From positions 13,832,501 to 13,896,500 of the forward strand of contig OZ038528.1 in the NCBI GenBank assembly GCA_964036665.1: DNA of 64,000 nt. The letters run 5' to 3'. Both the position numbers and the translations under genes were made by a program. How positions within the stretch are numbered: the first letter of the stretch is position 1; every line of letters begins with the position of its first letter. This DNA is from Gordius sp. MW1. Lineage: Eukaryota; Nematomorpha; Gordioida; Gordea; Gordiidae. This document shows, piece after piece, positions 45,365 through 58,156 of this stretch. The notes beneath the pieces are model-generated. The model ran no database searches. It was not told where the DNA came from and saw nothing but the letters and a program-made list of their open reading frames with translations.

Positions 45365-48300
45365 CTTTCAATCAAACAACTTAATATCCGAAATATTGAA
45401 AGTATTTAGAAATAAAGGTTTATTAATGAACAAAAATCAAATTTTGTGAATAAATATTTTATATTTTTTTTGTTAAGCAAATTGGACAATTAGGCATAGA
45501 AGACTTATGATCCATTTCGGAAGAATTTATGTGTAATTATTTATGTAGTTACTACAATAATATTGTTATTATTTTTTTAATTCTCATCATATTTATTAAA
45601 AAATTTTAAGTTTTGTTGATGTGGCTTTATTTAAAACTCACTGGATTTTGATTATTATTAGTTACTCATATTTAAGTTTATTGCTAGGGCACAGAGTATT
45701 GATCGCCTATTATTATTTATCCCCTCTAAAAATTTTACCTTTATTAGGTTTCAAAATATTTTGATATACATACAAATGTTAAAGGGACAAGTTAACACAT
45801 ATTTAACACTTGGTAGGGGAGTTGTGTGTGCCCGTGTTTCTACACCTTTGCACCACTAAAGAGAAAAAGTTAGGACATGTGAGAACCATAATATATGCAT
45901 CCTTTAAAAATCAATACTTTTGCCTTGAGTTAATAATCTTAATAATTATTCCACGTAGTCTGATGCTCTCTCTAGCTCTGTTTAATCTTCGTGCGACTCA
46001 CCCAGAATTCTTAATTACAATGAACGAAAATCCAGTTTGAGCAAAACATTTGAATGTTTTGGTCGATAAAACTTTTTCATCCTTTTGAAATATTATTTGT
46101 CGAACGGTCGAGAACATTTTTTAAAAAAACCTAAACTTTTGATTGATAATCCTTAACCATAATGCTGGCAAAGTATATTACAAAAGGGTTGCTAGCTAAA
46201 GCTTTTCATCGCTATTTAAGGCGTCAATATTTAACGAGATACGGCTTAATCCTTCCTCCTAACCCTAAAAGTTACAAATTCTATTAATTTAGCACCCTGA
46301 CAAGACCCATCAGATTGTGTTAGGATTTACATATAAATTAAATGGACATTGGCGTATAACTCGTGCACTATTCTTTTTCTTACTTCTCCAACTGCTGCAA
46401 TATGTATTTAGGGCATTAATGGTAGGGGGGACTGGACATTTATTGATTGATATAAGGAATTAATATATTTCCTTCAACCCATTAATTCCGGCACTTACAT
46501 ATAAGATGTTTATTTGTCATTAATTTGTTTAACCATCTAAGTAAAAAATCGAAAGAAATGTTAGAGAACATTTTATTATTAACATATAAAACATATTAAA
46601 AACTACTCCTTTAAATTTTATTTTTATTCGTAATGAAGATAATTTTATAATAAATTAGATTCGCTAGCTCTTTAAAGGCCAAAGATAACTTAGTCTAATC
46701 CTAATTTAAAAACAATAAATGCGTAAATTAGTATGAACGTAAAATTCAAAATTTAGACCTAGTATATGTGAATTTAACTCTTCTTGTAGTGTTATATATG
46801 ATCGAAGTTTAAGTCTTCAAAATCGATTTGTCCTATAGTCTTGTGTAAAATGGATATCTGGTGTAGAGGTCCACGGCACCCGAAACAAAATACCAAGCCT
46901 AAATAAATTCGAATATAAGGGAATGAGGGGGAGGTTATATGATTTAATAAGTTTAGAAATGTTAAGTTTGTGCCCAGTTTTATATAAAGCGAAATCCTTG
47001 GATAGCAACAAAACATTTTTGAATAAGTTAAATAATTAATATGAAATTATGTGTATAAGCACAGAATGTTATTTAAAGTAGAGATGTCACAAGAAGATAA
47101 TTTCCTGAAATTTTTAAATTTTTCGTTAATTTCCATATGTATTTTTGCCCCGAAGATATATCCTAATTTTTTTTTTAAATGGTACTTTACTATATCTCAA
47201 AGTTATTTAATACTTATATTAGCGCTTAAAACATCTGACTCCTATTTTATTTACATAATTATTGATTAAATAATTAATTATGATTTAGCTAAGATTTATA
47301 TTTACAAAACATACATCTTGCTGTTAAAAGTTTAATTGGACCAACAGTAAAGATCTTTTTAATAATTTTAACCTTATTATAAATATTCTAAAATTTATAG
47401 AAACTGAAATAGTTATAATGTTGTTGCTTTTTATATATTAATAAACAATACAAAAATTAATTTTAAACCCTTATAATTATTTGAATATATTAATTAACGG
47501 CTTTTTTTAAGTTAACTATAATTATCAATTAAGCTTTGGTCCATTCTGAATTCTTATAGGACCTCCACAATTTGACCCTAAACATTTTTGTCGAAAAATA
47601 CGATGCAAATACTTTTAAAATTAAGTAAATTAAACTATCCTCCTTTATCACTTATATAAAACACATACAATTATAGTTTAAATTATTAAGAAAAGTGATT
47701 TGCTAGGGAGGCAGCGGCTGCCCTCCTTTAACTCCAAATATTTTTAAGGTATGATAAAATAGGAGTAAAATTTCGAAAATGCCTTCTCTAATTCCAATCT
47801 TGGATAGCTCATGAATAAATGACAAAATTTTCTTTGATATTGTAAATAAAATCGTTATTTTTTAATAAAACTTGATTTTGGTAAATAGTGAAATATTATA
47901 ATAATTTGGGCAAATTGTAAATTTATGATTTAAAAATTTTAACCAAAAATTTGATGATAAACCTTTATATTATGGCTGCTGCTAAATACTATAGTAATGC
48001 GCTTCAGTTATAAACGAAGAATTTTTCTACCCAAAAATAAAATTTGATTTTATTATGATTCGACGTCACACATTTAAAATGTTTATAAATAAAATCCATT
48101 TCACACGAAATTTTTTATGTTATACATGAATCGGATACGAGAATTTGTGTAATTTACAAATTTAATACGTTTAAGAAAGCTTTTGCTTATGTGCAACACC
48201 TCTTCATGAATAATTGCCCATCTTATCAAATTATTTTTAAATCAAAAGTTTAATAAATTCGCCTTAATCAACGTCGCCCTAACCCGACATATATGAAATC

Positions 48301-48923
48301 AAAATTTTGCAGCCAGAGGATTTAGGTAAGGTTTGGATCATTGGTGGACGCTTTAAGTGCATTATTATTATTAAAGGCATTTCAATTCAAATGCACGCAC
48401 TAAATAGCTTTTGTACGATACGATATCAATTTCGGTTTGGTTTACAAATTTAATTTAGCCGCTCCCATATTTTCAAATCTACATTAATGATTTTTGTCTT
48501 TGTTAGGGACCTTCACATTGACGAATAATACATGCTAACTTTATTGTAGAAACGGTTCTAACTTAAAATTTGTTTGAAAATTAAATGATAAAATATATAG
48601 ATAGTTAGGGCATAATTTTTTGTTCATTAAACGTTTTAACGGATACTCACATAATTTAAAATTTAAGCTAAGGAACTGGGTCTAATATTAATTTGCAATA
48701 ATGATTCCATTTTTTGGTTAAAATAAATAATATGTTATATATTTGTTATAATTCAGTCAGACATATAAATATTTCAATATTTTTTATGAAACAAACCTAT
48801 ATTTCAAACTATTACTTTATAAAAGATTATGTCTATACCTCATTAAAAAAAGTGAAATATAACTATTCTTTATGCTTAAGCGTGAATTTACAAAAATATT
48901 CCTTATCAGTTAAACTAAATATC
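45365..48923. other. Gene-free AT-rich stretch
   Basis: No gene supported. Short frames at 45,810-46,040 and, on the minus strand, 46,792-47,016 have no recognisable content. A very decayed poly-C MITE (GCTAGGGAGGCAGCGGCTGC ... CTTGGATAGCTCATG) lies at about 47,704-47,812. Confidence 0.45.
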
Positions 48924-48925
48924 TA

Positions 48926-49256
48926 CTAGTCGAAACTTATTAATCGCAAATCGGATTATAGCGAAAATCTTTTAATCGCGAAGTTAACCGCCATTTTGTT
49001 TTGTTTTTAACGATAATATTAACAAAAACATCGTTTATTGACAAATCGCTTAATAGTACATATCGGAATTCACAAACATTTTCGAGTCCTTAAATCAACC
49101 AGATAATTATATAAAATATCGTTTTATTGCGAAGCTTAAGAAATGAATATTTAATATAATGTACATATACTTTTATTTCCATCGTTTAGTCGCGAAATAT
49201 CGGTTAATCGCGAATTTTTTCAGGCCCAAGGCTTTGCAATTAAACGGTTTTGACTG
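48926..49256. mobile_element. TA-flanked pogo/Tigger-like MITE
   Basis: TA at 48,924-48,925 and 49,257-49,258 borders ends CTAGTCGAAACTTATTAATCGC and, inverted, CAGTCAAAACCGTTTAATTG. The interior repeats TTAATCGCGAA and TTTAGTCGCGAAAT. CAGTCAAAACCGTTTAATTGC resembles pogo-group termini. Non-coding, 331 bp. Confidence 0.6.
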
Positions 49257-49258
49257 TA

Positions 49259-50307
49259 TACACCTACAAGCAAGTATTAAAAATTTTAAGATAATTTGTC
49301 TATGACAACGCGGCTTTGATAGATCGATTGGAATGTTGTTCACACCAGATTAATCACACCACAAGTTAGGATAGGATAAGGCCAAGTTATGTAATAGAAA
49401 AGTTCGGGTGGGCCTCACTGCACCCTTTATTAGAAATCAATAAACGTATTCCTTAGTATTTTCAACAAAACAGTTTTTTTATTAATTTTATCCGTTGTTT
49501 AAATGATTTATGGACATGACAAATAGTTTTCAAATGTGAGAAAAATAAAAAAATAATTTGGATTTTTGACCAATGTGGTTGAGGCGAAGTTATCAAATAA
49601 CAGTTATTCGCTGTTTACAGGGTGAAAAACAATATCTTTTGTTTCTAATTTTTGAAACACTTCATTATATATTTTGTTTTAGCAACAATTTAAAATCAGT
49701 CGTGAACACCAGAAAGAAAAAATAATTTTGTAAAGGTTTAAAATAGTGCTCAAGCTAATGAGTTTTGTTTTAGAAAACTTTAACCTATAATTTACCGCTT
49801 CTTATGATATCAAGTATATTTTTTTCTGGGTGAAAATCAATAATATACATTGCATTTTCTTTGCTAAATAAGTATTGGAGTTCTGTTTTTGTCAATTTAG
49901 GACATCATATTAGGAGTCAATCCTTGATTAAATTAGGATCCCCTAAGTAATATTATAGGACAATTTATTGCAACGTGCGCATTTGTACTGCTGGCGCCTA
50001 AGGACATAGCCCCCCTCGCATACGACGACAAATTAAAACGTCGCCCTTCCCCAATCCCTATTTCCAAAGATAAACACATAATTTATAATCACTGATTTTT
50101 AGGATAGCACATAAAATATTTGACAGTTAGAGGCTAGCTTTGGCATTGTATAAATATTTAATGTTAATACGTCGATAAAATTTGCAAACAGTGGCACAAA
50201 TAAAAAGCCAATTGTTTATTTAGAATATCAAACATTAACAAGAAAAATTTGGGAATCTAAGATTTTGTTTTAAAATTTAATTTTTTTAATATTTTTAGCT
50301 ATATAAT
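49259..50307. other. Gene-free AT-rich stretch
   Basis: No supported gene or bounded repeat. Confidence 0.45.
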
Positions 50308-50315
50308 TAAATAGC

Positions 50316-50463
50316 CATGGGGGTAGCTAGGTTTTGGATTTGGGGGGGGGGGAGGGGCAAAACGTTTAAAAGTTCAATTGGGGGGGGGGGGCAAAACATA
50401 ATTTTTTTTAATTTTTAAAGGTTTTTGCATCGAAATTTTCTCCCCCCCCTGGCTACGCCCATG
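50316..50463. mobile_element. CATGGGGGTAGC MITE copy, inverted orientation
   Basis: Flanks TAAATAGC (50,308-50,315) and TAAATAGG (50,464-50,471) match at 7 of 8. G-runs replace the usual C-runs because the copy is reversed. Length 148 bp. Confidence 0.85.
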
Positions 50464-50519
50464 TAAATAGGTAACAAAATGATTTCAAATGGATAATTTT
50501 ATTAGAACAATAAAGTTCT

Positions 50520-50605
50520 GAGTGACGTAGCTAGGGGAAGAGCGAAATCCTGGCCCCTTCGACCCACCCAAGGGAATAATCCTAGCCCCTTTGACCCCCC
50601 AAGCA
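50520..50605. mobile_element. Fragment of a longer GACGTAGCTAGG element
   Basis: GAGTGACGTAGCTAGGGG and repeated CCTGGCCCCTT / CCTAGCCCCTTTGACCC words resemble the fragment at 32,268. No right end. Confidence 0.35.
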
Positions 50606-50781
50606 ATTTTATAATATATTGTAATTTAATTAAATTTAATTGACTTGTTAATTTTTAAGTATGTAAATCTTTAAATTGATCTAAATCACTTGTTTATATT
50701 AAATTTCATCTTTGTCATTTATTAACAAGCAATGAAAAATGAAGGGGAAATTAAAACGTAACTTTTTTAGAAGCTCATAAA

Positions 50782-51742
50782 TACGCCTTTGGGAAATATC
50801 GAATCGAATCCAAATTCAAATCTTTAGGTCTAAATTTTGAACAGAATATTTTACCTGATGATATTCGAAATTCCGAATCGAATCTTTAAAAAGGGATTCA
50901 AAAAATTATTTATACTTGAAAGTTTTTAAAAATACAAGACGAAAATAATTAAGCTGTTTTTATCTTTCCGCAAATTAAATATTTTCCCCTATCATTAAAT
51001 TTAAACTTTAAAAGCATACACAAAATATATTAAAAATAGCTTTTTATATATAATATGGGCTTGAACTTTCAAAAAATTTCCAATATTTTTGCTATCAGTT
51101 TTGGTCAACCGTTATTTAATGTTTTATATTATTTTTGTATTTGTCCATTAAACTTTAACATAGATTTTATTAAACTAAAATAATATGTTATTATATGAAT
51201 TTATCTTCATAATATTATAGATTTATAATTAAACAAGATAATATAACCCGTCTTACGAGTACCGCAGACTATAAATAAACTTTAAAATGTCATCTAGGCG
51301 AAATTTTTAAAGACTATGTTAAATTTAGATAATTTTGATATTGAAGAAGAAAAATAAATTAATGGTTTGGGACCTTAATAAATCTTGAATTATGCTACCT
51401 GCAATCATTTTGAAAGTTTTTTTTATATAGCAAACAAAAACTGACTAAAAAACAGTTCTTCATTGTTTCAGAGATATCGATATTTTTCCTTTTCACCTTT
51501 AATATTTTTATATTCATTTGTATTTTTATGAATAAACTTTTTGAAATTTATTATTAAGTTAATGCGATATTTAAAGGAACTTGAAAAATATTGAAATCAA
51601 ATTATAATCTTAAAATTTTATCCGAATCGAATTTAAATCATTAATTTAATATTAGATAAATCTCGAATCGAATATTATTTTAAATAAAATTTTCGAATTT
51701 GAAACGAATACTATAAATATTAGATTCGAAATGCAGAGGCGA
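50782..51742. mobile_element. hAT-like element, GAATCGAATC subterminal repeats
   Basis: Flanks CTCATAAA (50,774-50,781) and CTCATAAC (51,743-51,750) match at 7 of 8. Inverted ends share CGCCTTTG / CGCCTCTG and then TCGAATC. Subterminal zones at 50,800-50,900 and 51,610-51,735 hold many TCGAATC and GAATCGAAT words. Interior is non-coding. Confidence 0.62.
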
Positions 51743-51932
51743 CTCATAACAGCCTATATCAAATATTTATGGTATATTGTTTATATTTGGGAATGGGGCA
51801 ATACCAAATTGTTATAAGTACAGTCGCTATATGGTTTTATTGATAGTATCATTTAACAAAAATTAACATTTTTCTTGTCAATATATCTCTTCTGTTTTGG
51901 GCTTTAATTAATTTGTACAACTAATTATACGC

Positions 51933-52870
51933 TAGAGAACTTCAAAGCTTTTTTTCAACCAGAACCCGACCCGGCCCGAAAGCATTTAAAATTTTCAACC
52001 CAAACCCGACCCGACCCGAAAGCGCTAAATTAATTTTAACCGAATCCCTTCCGAAAGTGTTTTGAATTTTGGTATCCAACGTGGGAGTAAGAAAAATTGC
52101 GGGGTGTATGAGCGTAGCCAAGGGGTGGTAGGGACGGGCGAAAGCCCCCCCCCCTTTAAATCCAAAAAATCTAAAATGTTTTATCAAATTATGGCTAAAA
52201 TTAAAAAAAAATTGTTATTTTGCCCGTCCCTTAATCATTATTGCCCCCTCTAATTTCAATCCTGGCTTCGCCCATAAGGTTGTCTAAAATTTAATCGACA
52301 AATTAAAGTGCGATTTATGAAACTAATTGATACCACAGATTTTAATTACTAAATTTATTTTATGATTTATTATAGAGATATATAGATATAATAGCATCTA
52401 CAATATCGGGTCACAATTAAATTGAAATATATAGTTTTGCAAATACATCATTTAAGAAATTTAATATTTTTATTTTTGTATGAATATATACTAATGTAGT
52501 TTAAATTAATAATGAACTACCACTTCACATTATTTAGATACAATTTGGATATATTATATTGTTGATATATTTTACCTTTCACGAGTCGAATTTAAATTTG
52601 CTTCCAAATTAAAACAATCAGATTAAAAAAACAAAAGGAATTTAATTAAATGACTGGATCGTCAATTATACATTTCGATATTAATTAAAAAATGTAATAC
52701 ATAATGGCCTTAATTTAAAAGATATGTCCCGTGTATTTTGCAATGTAAGATTCATATTTACCCCGACACTTTAAATCCATCCCGACTCGAAAGCATATTA
52801 AAAATTTTAACCCGAACCCGACCCGATACCCGGGTCGGGTAAGGTTTTGGGTCACCCGTGCAGTTCTCTA
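51933..52870. mobile_element. hAT element, second copy of the ACCCGACCCG family
   Basis: Perfect 8-bp duplication TTATACGC at 51,925-51,932 and 52,871-52,878. Ends are TAGAGAACTTCAAAG and GTGCAGTTCTCTA. Subterminal CAAACCCGACCCGACCCG is shared with 26,891-27,841, and the internal TTTAAAAGATATGTC block matches too. A MITE is nested at 52,107-52,276. Confidence 0.92.
52107..52276. mobile_element. GGGCGTAGCC MITE nested in the hAT element
   Basis: Ends TATGAGCGTAGCCAAGG and CTGGCTTCGCCCATA bound 170 bp with CCCCCCCCC and CCCCCTCTAATTTC blocks. It most resembles the copy at 35,644. No clear flanking duplication. Confidence 0.72.
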
Positions 52871-52882
52871 TTATACGCCTAG

Positions 52883-53044
52883 CATGGGTGTAGCCAGCAT
52901 TGGAAGAGAGGGGCAACAATGATTTAGGGAGGGGCAGTATAAACATTTTTTGAAATTTTAACCATAAATTTAATTAATCTCAACAAATTTTTTGGATTTA
53001 GAGGGGAGCAGCCGCACCCTGCCCCCCCCCCTGCTACGCCCATG
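52883..53044. mobile_element. CATGGGTGTAGCC MITE copy
   Basis: Ends CATGGGTGTAGCCAG and CTGCTACGCCCATG. Flanks ACGCCTAG and ACGCCATG share their first five bases. It starts only 12 bases after the end of the preceding hAT element. Confidence 0.72.
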
Positions 53045-53163
53045 ACGCCATGCATTTTTATGTCGCCTTAATATAATCCTTTTATACATAATTTTGTTGT
53101 TATTAACCTATACATGCATGTTTTATTATAAATGAAATACAATATATTTTATAGTGGGTTCGC

Positions 53164-53669
53164 TTAGAGACCTGCACGAGCGATGTTAACCGCAAGATTT
53201 GCTTTAAAACGGGCCGGGACAGGCCGCAATAATTTTATATTTATTAAATTAACAATGAAAAAAAAAAAAAAATTTCTCGTTACTCATTTGTTCATCAATA
53301 TCTCAACGCGCATATCTGAGTGCTAATTAGAAATATATATAAGTGATCCATTTTAATCATACCTTTCAAAAATTATAAAAGATTCGAGTAAAATAATTGA
53401 GGATTTTATAAGTATTTTTCTGTCGTGATTATTATTAACTTCTTTAATGTATATATTGTTTAATTAGTTCGTTCAGAATCAGAAACGTACTATCCTATAT
53501 TAAAATAAGCAAAACTAAATTTTTTGATGAGTTCCCGGGCTCGCACTTTGCAAAAAAAAATTAGTGTACCGGGTCCATCATTTATTATTTTGATGGCCCC
53601 TGGCCCGGAGGGTTTATATATTTATAACGAGAGGGCTGACTCACCTAAAGAGGGCTGTTGCAGTCTCTA
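53164..53669. mobile_element. TAGAGACCTGCACG hAT element, bounded copy
   Basis: Ends TAGAGACCTGCACGAGC and GCTGTTGCAGTCTCTA bound 506 bp, with AACGGGCCGGGAC inside the left end and GGCCCCTGGCCCGGAGGG inside the right. It gives the internal layout of the family fragments at 31,225, 32,541 and 34,685. The flanks do not show a duplication. Confidence 0.65.
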
Positions 53670-56600
53670 ATTTGGCAGCTCATGTGTAAATCGAAGGTAA
53701 ACGAAAGAGGGAAGATCTTAGATTTGTGAACATAAAATGGATAAGTTCTTAAATAGGCACGAGGTCAAGTGCATTTTGCAAAAGAAAATACAAAAAGAAA
53801 TACCTGATTATTATCGACCATTTGCTATGCAAAGTTATTTTCGCCATTGACTATTCCCCGCTGATTTTAAATTCGCCCCCCCCCCCCACCCAAGTTATAA
53901 ATGCTAGCTACGTAACTGGAAATTAAACATATGTGGTAAATTACTAAGCTGGAAACCAAGATCCATGGATCTAGATTGTGTTCGATTAAACAATTTCCAT
54001 AGTAATCTTCTGGCTAAGGTAAAAAAAATTTTGTGAGACGTGAGTGATTGCGGTGATGGACTTGAATCTTTGTTTGGGAGATTGGCTAACCTCGGTCCTC
54101 GGTTACCGAGAGCCGTGGCTACAATTGGAACAAAAATAAAAGAGTTGAGATGTTTGATAAGGTTGAGGAACCTGTTTAATATAGCCAATACATCTTCAGA
54201 TGTAAAGTATTAATATCTAGTCTGCGAGCTCAGTATGATAATAAAGCTATCGGATCTCTTGTCGTCCGTAGACTATTGGCCAACTGGTTTATGAGTTAGG
54301 AAACCCAGTTTTTTTAATGTTTGCTGGATATTTTATGGATTACGGAATTATGGGAGTAGCGTCCCTTGCTGTATTGGCAGTGTAGGAGAAGATGATCGCG
54401 CATTAAAACAGGTTGGCAACAGATGGGGAGACAGACTATGTTAAATCCACGATGCAGGCCTACAGCTATGCCTAATTCATCTCCGAACTAAACCGAGCTA
54501 TTTGATTGGAAGCGGCTCGAACCATTCGTACCTCTACCGGACGCTTAATTAAAATGAAGATTAGGTTGTTCGGAGATTGGTAAGCTGCGAAACGTGGTAT
54601 CAGGGGTAAAACCCATCTATTTGGGTGGTTTTTGGTGTACCAACACCACCCCTATTGGAGGGGAGGGTGGCTTGGAGCTATTGCAGGGAACTAAAAAAGT
54701 TCAGACTAATCTGAAGTATCCCACTCGCTCATTTGAACTGGTCTTCGTTTGATATTCAGACTGAAAATTTGTGTAATTTTTAAATACATTTGTTATTTTG
54801 GACTTCAAAACATTTTTTATTTGTCCCCGCTGATAAAGAAATATTTTAATTCTCCTTTAATAACCCCACCCCCTTCACCCCCCTACACAGCTTTTTTTAT
54901 AGAATAAACATGAATCAAAAGCAAAATGTAATATTCTTCCAATCATTGTATAAATATCAGTAAAATTATGGTGATGTACAACATATCATAAATATAAATA
55001 TTGTGTATTAAAGTCATTTAAAATTTCCCTGTAAGTGTTTGTTCATGCATTTCATAATTTGTTGGCCGGTAAAAAGATGAAACTATTTCACAACTACATG
55101 ATTAATTTCGCAGATAAAAAATAACATAATCGAAAAACCTATAATAGGTACAAATCCTAATTATATTTGATAGTCCTATGACATTTGCTGAATGTATTTA
55201 AAATACTAGTAGGAGGAAACCAAATTAAGTGACTTCAATAACAATAGAAAATTTATAAATATCATTTAAAAGAAGAAGTTAATTTAATTCCGGTTTACCT
55301 CTTTCATCCGTTCACTTTTATTTCGGTTGATCGAAAAACCAGAAATGATTAGGTTATTTATAGTTGATAAAATTTAATTCGTACATTTTAGCGTGACCAT
55401 TTGGTGTCAAAAAAAACCCGAAACAACTTGAAACGCAGAAACAACTTTTTTTTATGTTAAATTGAATTAATTTGTTTGTTTTTTTAGGATTGTATAATAT
55501 TAGCCGTTGAATGCGAAAATGTCAGTTATATTTTTTTTAATTTTTTAGCCCCAATTAGCATAGATATTATATATCCTGCCTTCATAATTAAGAAAAATTA
55601 GCGGATGTTCATATGCGTTTACCCCACACCTTTATTTGTATATTTTCGGCTCACATACCAAGCCTCGTTACCTTTTTGCTTTAATTTCTTTGTTTTAAGC
55701 CGATGTTAATTGTTATCGCCATACAATATATTCTCTAGTGTATAGCTTCTTAAGAAAGTTGTCGGCGACTCTTTTTTAATTATATATAAAATTTAAAAGT
55801 TGGAATATCGAATATTCCTCCATTTATGGGACAATTATGTTTTCTAATAATTTATTCATTATACGACAGTTTCGAGTAAGGGACTACATTTTAAAATTTA
55901 TTTTTACCTTAATATTCTACTCTTTCAATGTTTATAAATACATATATATATATAAAGCTAAATCTAAATAACATACGGAATCAATTTACCTTTTCCGTTT
56001 GTGATTTAGTAATTTTATATAAAATGGAATAATTTATTATTAACCTATAGTATAGATACATTAGAATCATTAATCGCGTCCTTATTCTTTTTCTTATCAA
56101 CTCATTTAAACATCGTTTTTGACATTAAGGTGGCTTAATGTTCCCTTATGGCGTCTCATACTCTATTAGTTGATGTAACATTTTTTACATTGAAATACAA
56201 CTATGATTTCGCTCTTAACAATTTTTAAAATTACAGACAATTCATGAAAAAAGCATAATACATAGTTAAATTTACATTGTTTGAGAAAAGATTTAAAATT
56301 ATGGCTAAATTCAAAGGATGTTAACTTTGGTGATTAGAAAGCTTTCCCTAATAATATCATATCCTTAAAACATTTATGAGACCCATTACCTGATTGAAAT
56401 TAAAATTTAATAGCTTCCTCACCATTCTTACACAAAACTTTTTTTACGTTTTCTCTTATCCCCTGAGACATTCAGCGAACGGCCATAAGTTAGCTGCTAT
56501 GTCGGAGGGTTTTAATGAAAGAGTTTCATGTATTAAATTAAAGCACATCGGAAGTTGCTTGACTTTTTATGGCTTTAGCTTTAATTAAAATAATAGTTAT

Positions 56601-57698
56601 TTTTAATAAAGTTATTTAGATCACAGTACTCATCTACTTTGTTTGACACAACATTGACTAAACTCCACCAAGCAGAAGAACAAATTTAATATAAATTTAT
56701 TGCTTTAAAGATGAGGGAGTATTTTAATCTATAAAAAAATTAAACACCATCTAAAAGTGATGGTAATAAATTTGAACAAAGTTAATTTTAGAAATTAAAA
56801 TTTTTTTAATTATGATGGTACCTGTTCATACTTGTTCAGGTAGCTTGCTTAATATAACTTTTGGTAATATTTAAAAATTTCCGATAAGATTAAATATAAA
56901 AAAATCGCTGACGGCAATTCCATCCCATGTTTTATAAAATTTATTAAAATTTTACCCGTGGACCCATAGTCTCAACTCAATATAAGTACATTTCTTTTTG
57001 TTAAATATCCACCATTTAAATTTTATCTCACGTTCTAGTGTAACCTTTAAGCTTTAACTCGTTGTGACTTTAACTAATTTTGGACCTTTTATTAAATTTA
57101 TTTGCATTCTTCCAATTCCCAGTTTTATAAAATACCCCACAGAACCAATTTAAAAAAAACGCTGATGATAAATAATAATTTTTTGATTTTTATTTAAAAT
57201 TACATTTACTAAGTTATTTTCCTCAATAATAATCTATAATATCTTAAAGTGACGCATTGTTTTATAAGTAAAAAAATAGATATAAGCCTCGAATTAATTA
57301 ATAATCAATATATGATTTTATAACAGTCAATATTAAGAAAAATTTAGCATGGCTTGAATTTCGAGTTAACACAATTTTCAACTTCCCCATCATTCCTAAA
57401 TTTACAAGTTTGTAAGAACATGTTTAACCAAAGACATTATAAACGCGTTTTTAGCTTAAAAAGTACATTGAACATTATTTTCCAATGTTTTTTATTTTTT
57501 AGATTCTTTAAAATATAGCAAGCACATACAGTATTGATTATTATGCGTAAAATCTTGCCTTAAAGATTAAGTAGACATTGTATTCCACTTTTTGATTTTT
57601 GATAGAGATATAATTTTGGTGTCCCAGTTGGCCGATTTTTAGTTAAATACCGCTCTTTCTAAAAAACATAATTTCAAAATATAGTTTTTTAAAGCCAG
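53670..57698. other. Gene-free stretch
   Basis: No supported gene. The part from about 53,900 to 54,760 is less AT-rich and contains short hairpins (for example ACCCATCTATTTGGGT), but no protein or RNA family is recognisable. A C-run with GCTAGCTACGTAACTGG at about 53,877-53,911 is a MITE-style end. Confidence 0.4.
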
Positions 57699-57706
57699 GA
57701 TTTGAA

Positions 57707-58148
57707 CAGAGACCAGAAAAGCCCGGCTTACCCAGCTCAGCCCACGGGCAGGGCTGGGCCGGGCAACTATCCTCTAATTAGAATTTCGGGCGAGCCCTAG
57801 CCAGCATTATAAAAAGATTCGAGCGATTCGGGCTCAATGAGATTTTTTATTAAGTGTATTATTTTATTTGGTGTATAATTTTGTCGCTTTTTAATTGTAT
57901 AATATTTATTAGTCGTAGACTTAGCCAATAAAATGCTGAATTTAATTTAAATTTTTGCAAGTATATAAAAAAATTAATGGTAAACATTTTAAAAATTTTA
58001 ATTTCTGGCCCGTCATTTCGGGCAGCCCTAATGATTCGGGCATAACAGGGGGGACACTTAGAAGGATTCGGGCGGCGGGCCGAAATTTAGTTTAAAAATT
58101 CGGACCGGGCCGGGTTAGGGCAGATAAATTTAAACAAATCTGACCTCT
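57707..58148. mobile_element. CAGAGGTCAGAT hAT family, bounded copy
   Basis: Ends CAGAGACCAGAAAAGCCCGG and AAATCTGACCTCT, flanked by GATTTGAA (57,699-57,706) and GATTGGAA (58,149-58,156), 7 of 8. The boundary at the right is ambiguous by one base. GCCCGG and TTCGGGC words cluster inside both ends. It shares its right half with the elements at 8392-9198 and 18,783. Confidence 0.7.
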
Positions 58149-58156
58149 GATTGGAA

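Noticed and set aside
53904..54188. 94-codon minus-strand open frame
   Set aside because: No recognisable domain, no splice or start context, and length within chance for this less AT-rich patch.
54000..54760. Structured non-coding RNA suggested by lower AT content and short hairpins
   Set aside because: No match to rRNA, U1, U2, U6 or spliced-leader motifs that I know, and no boundary signals.
56394..56588. 64-codon open frame
   Set aside because: Starts from a non-ATG context in AT-rich sequence, short, and without recognisable content.
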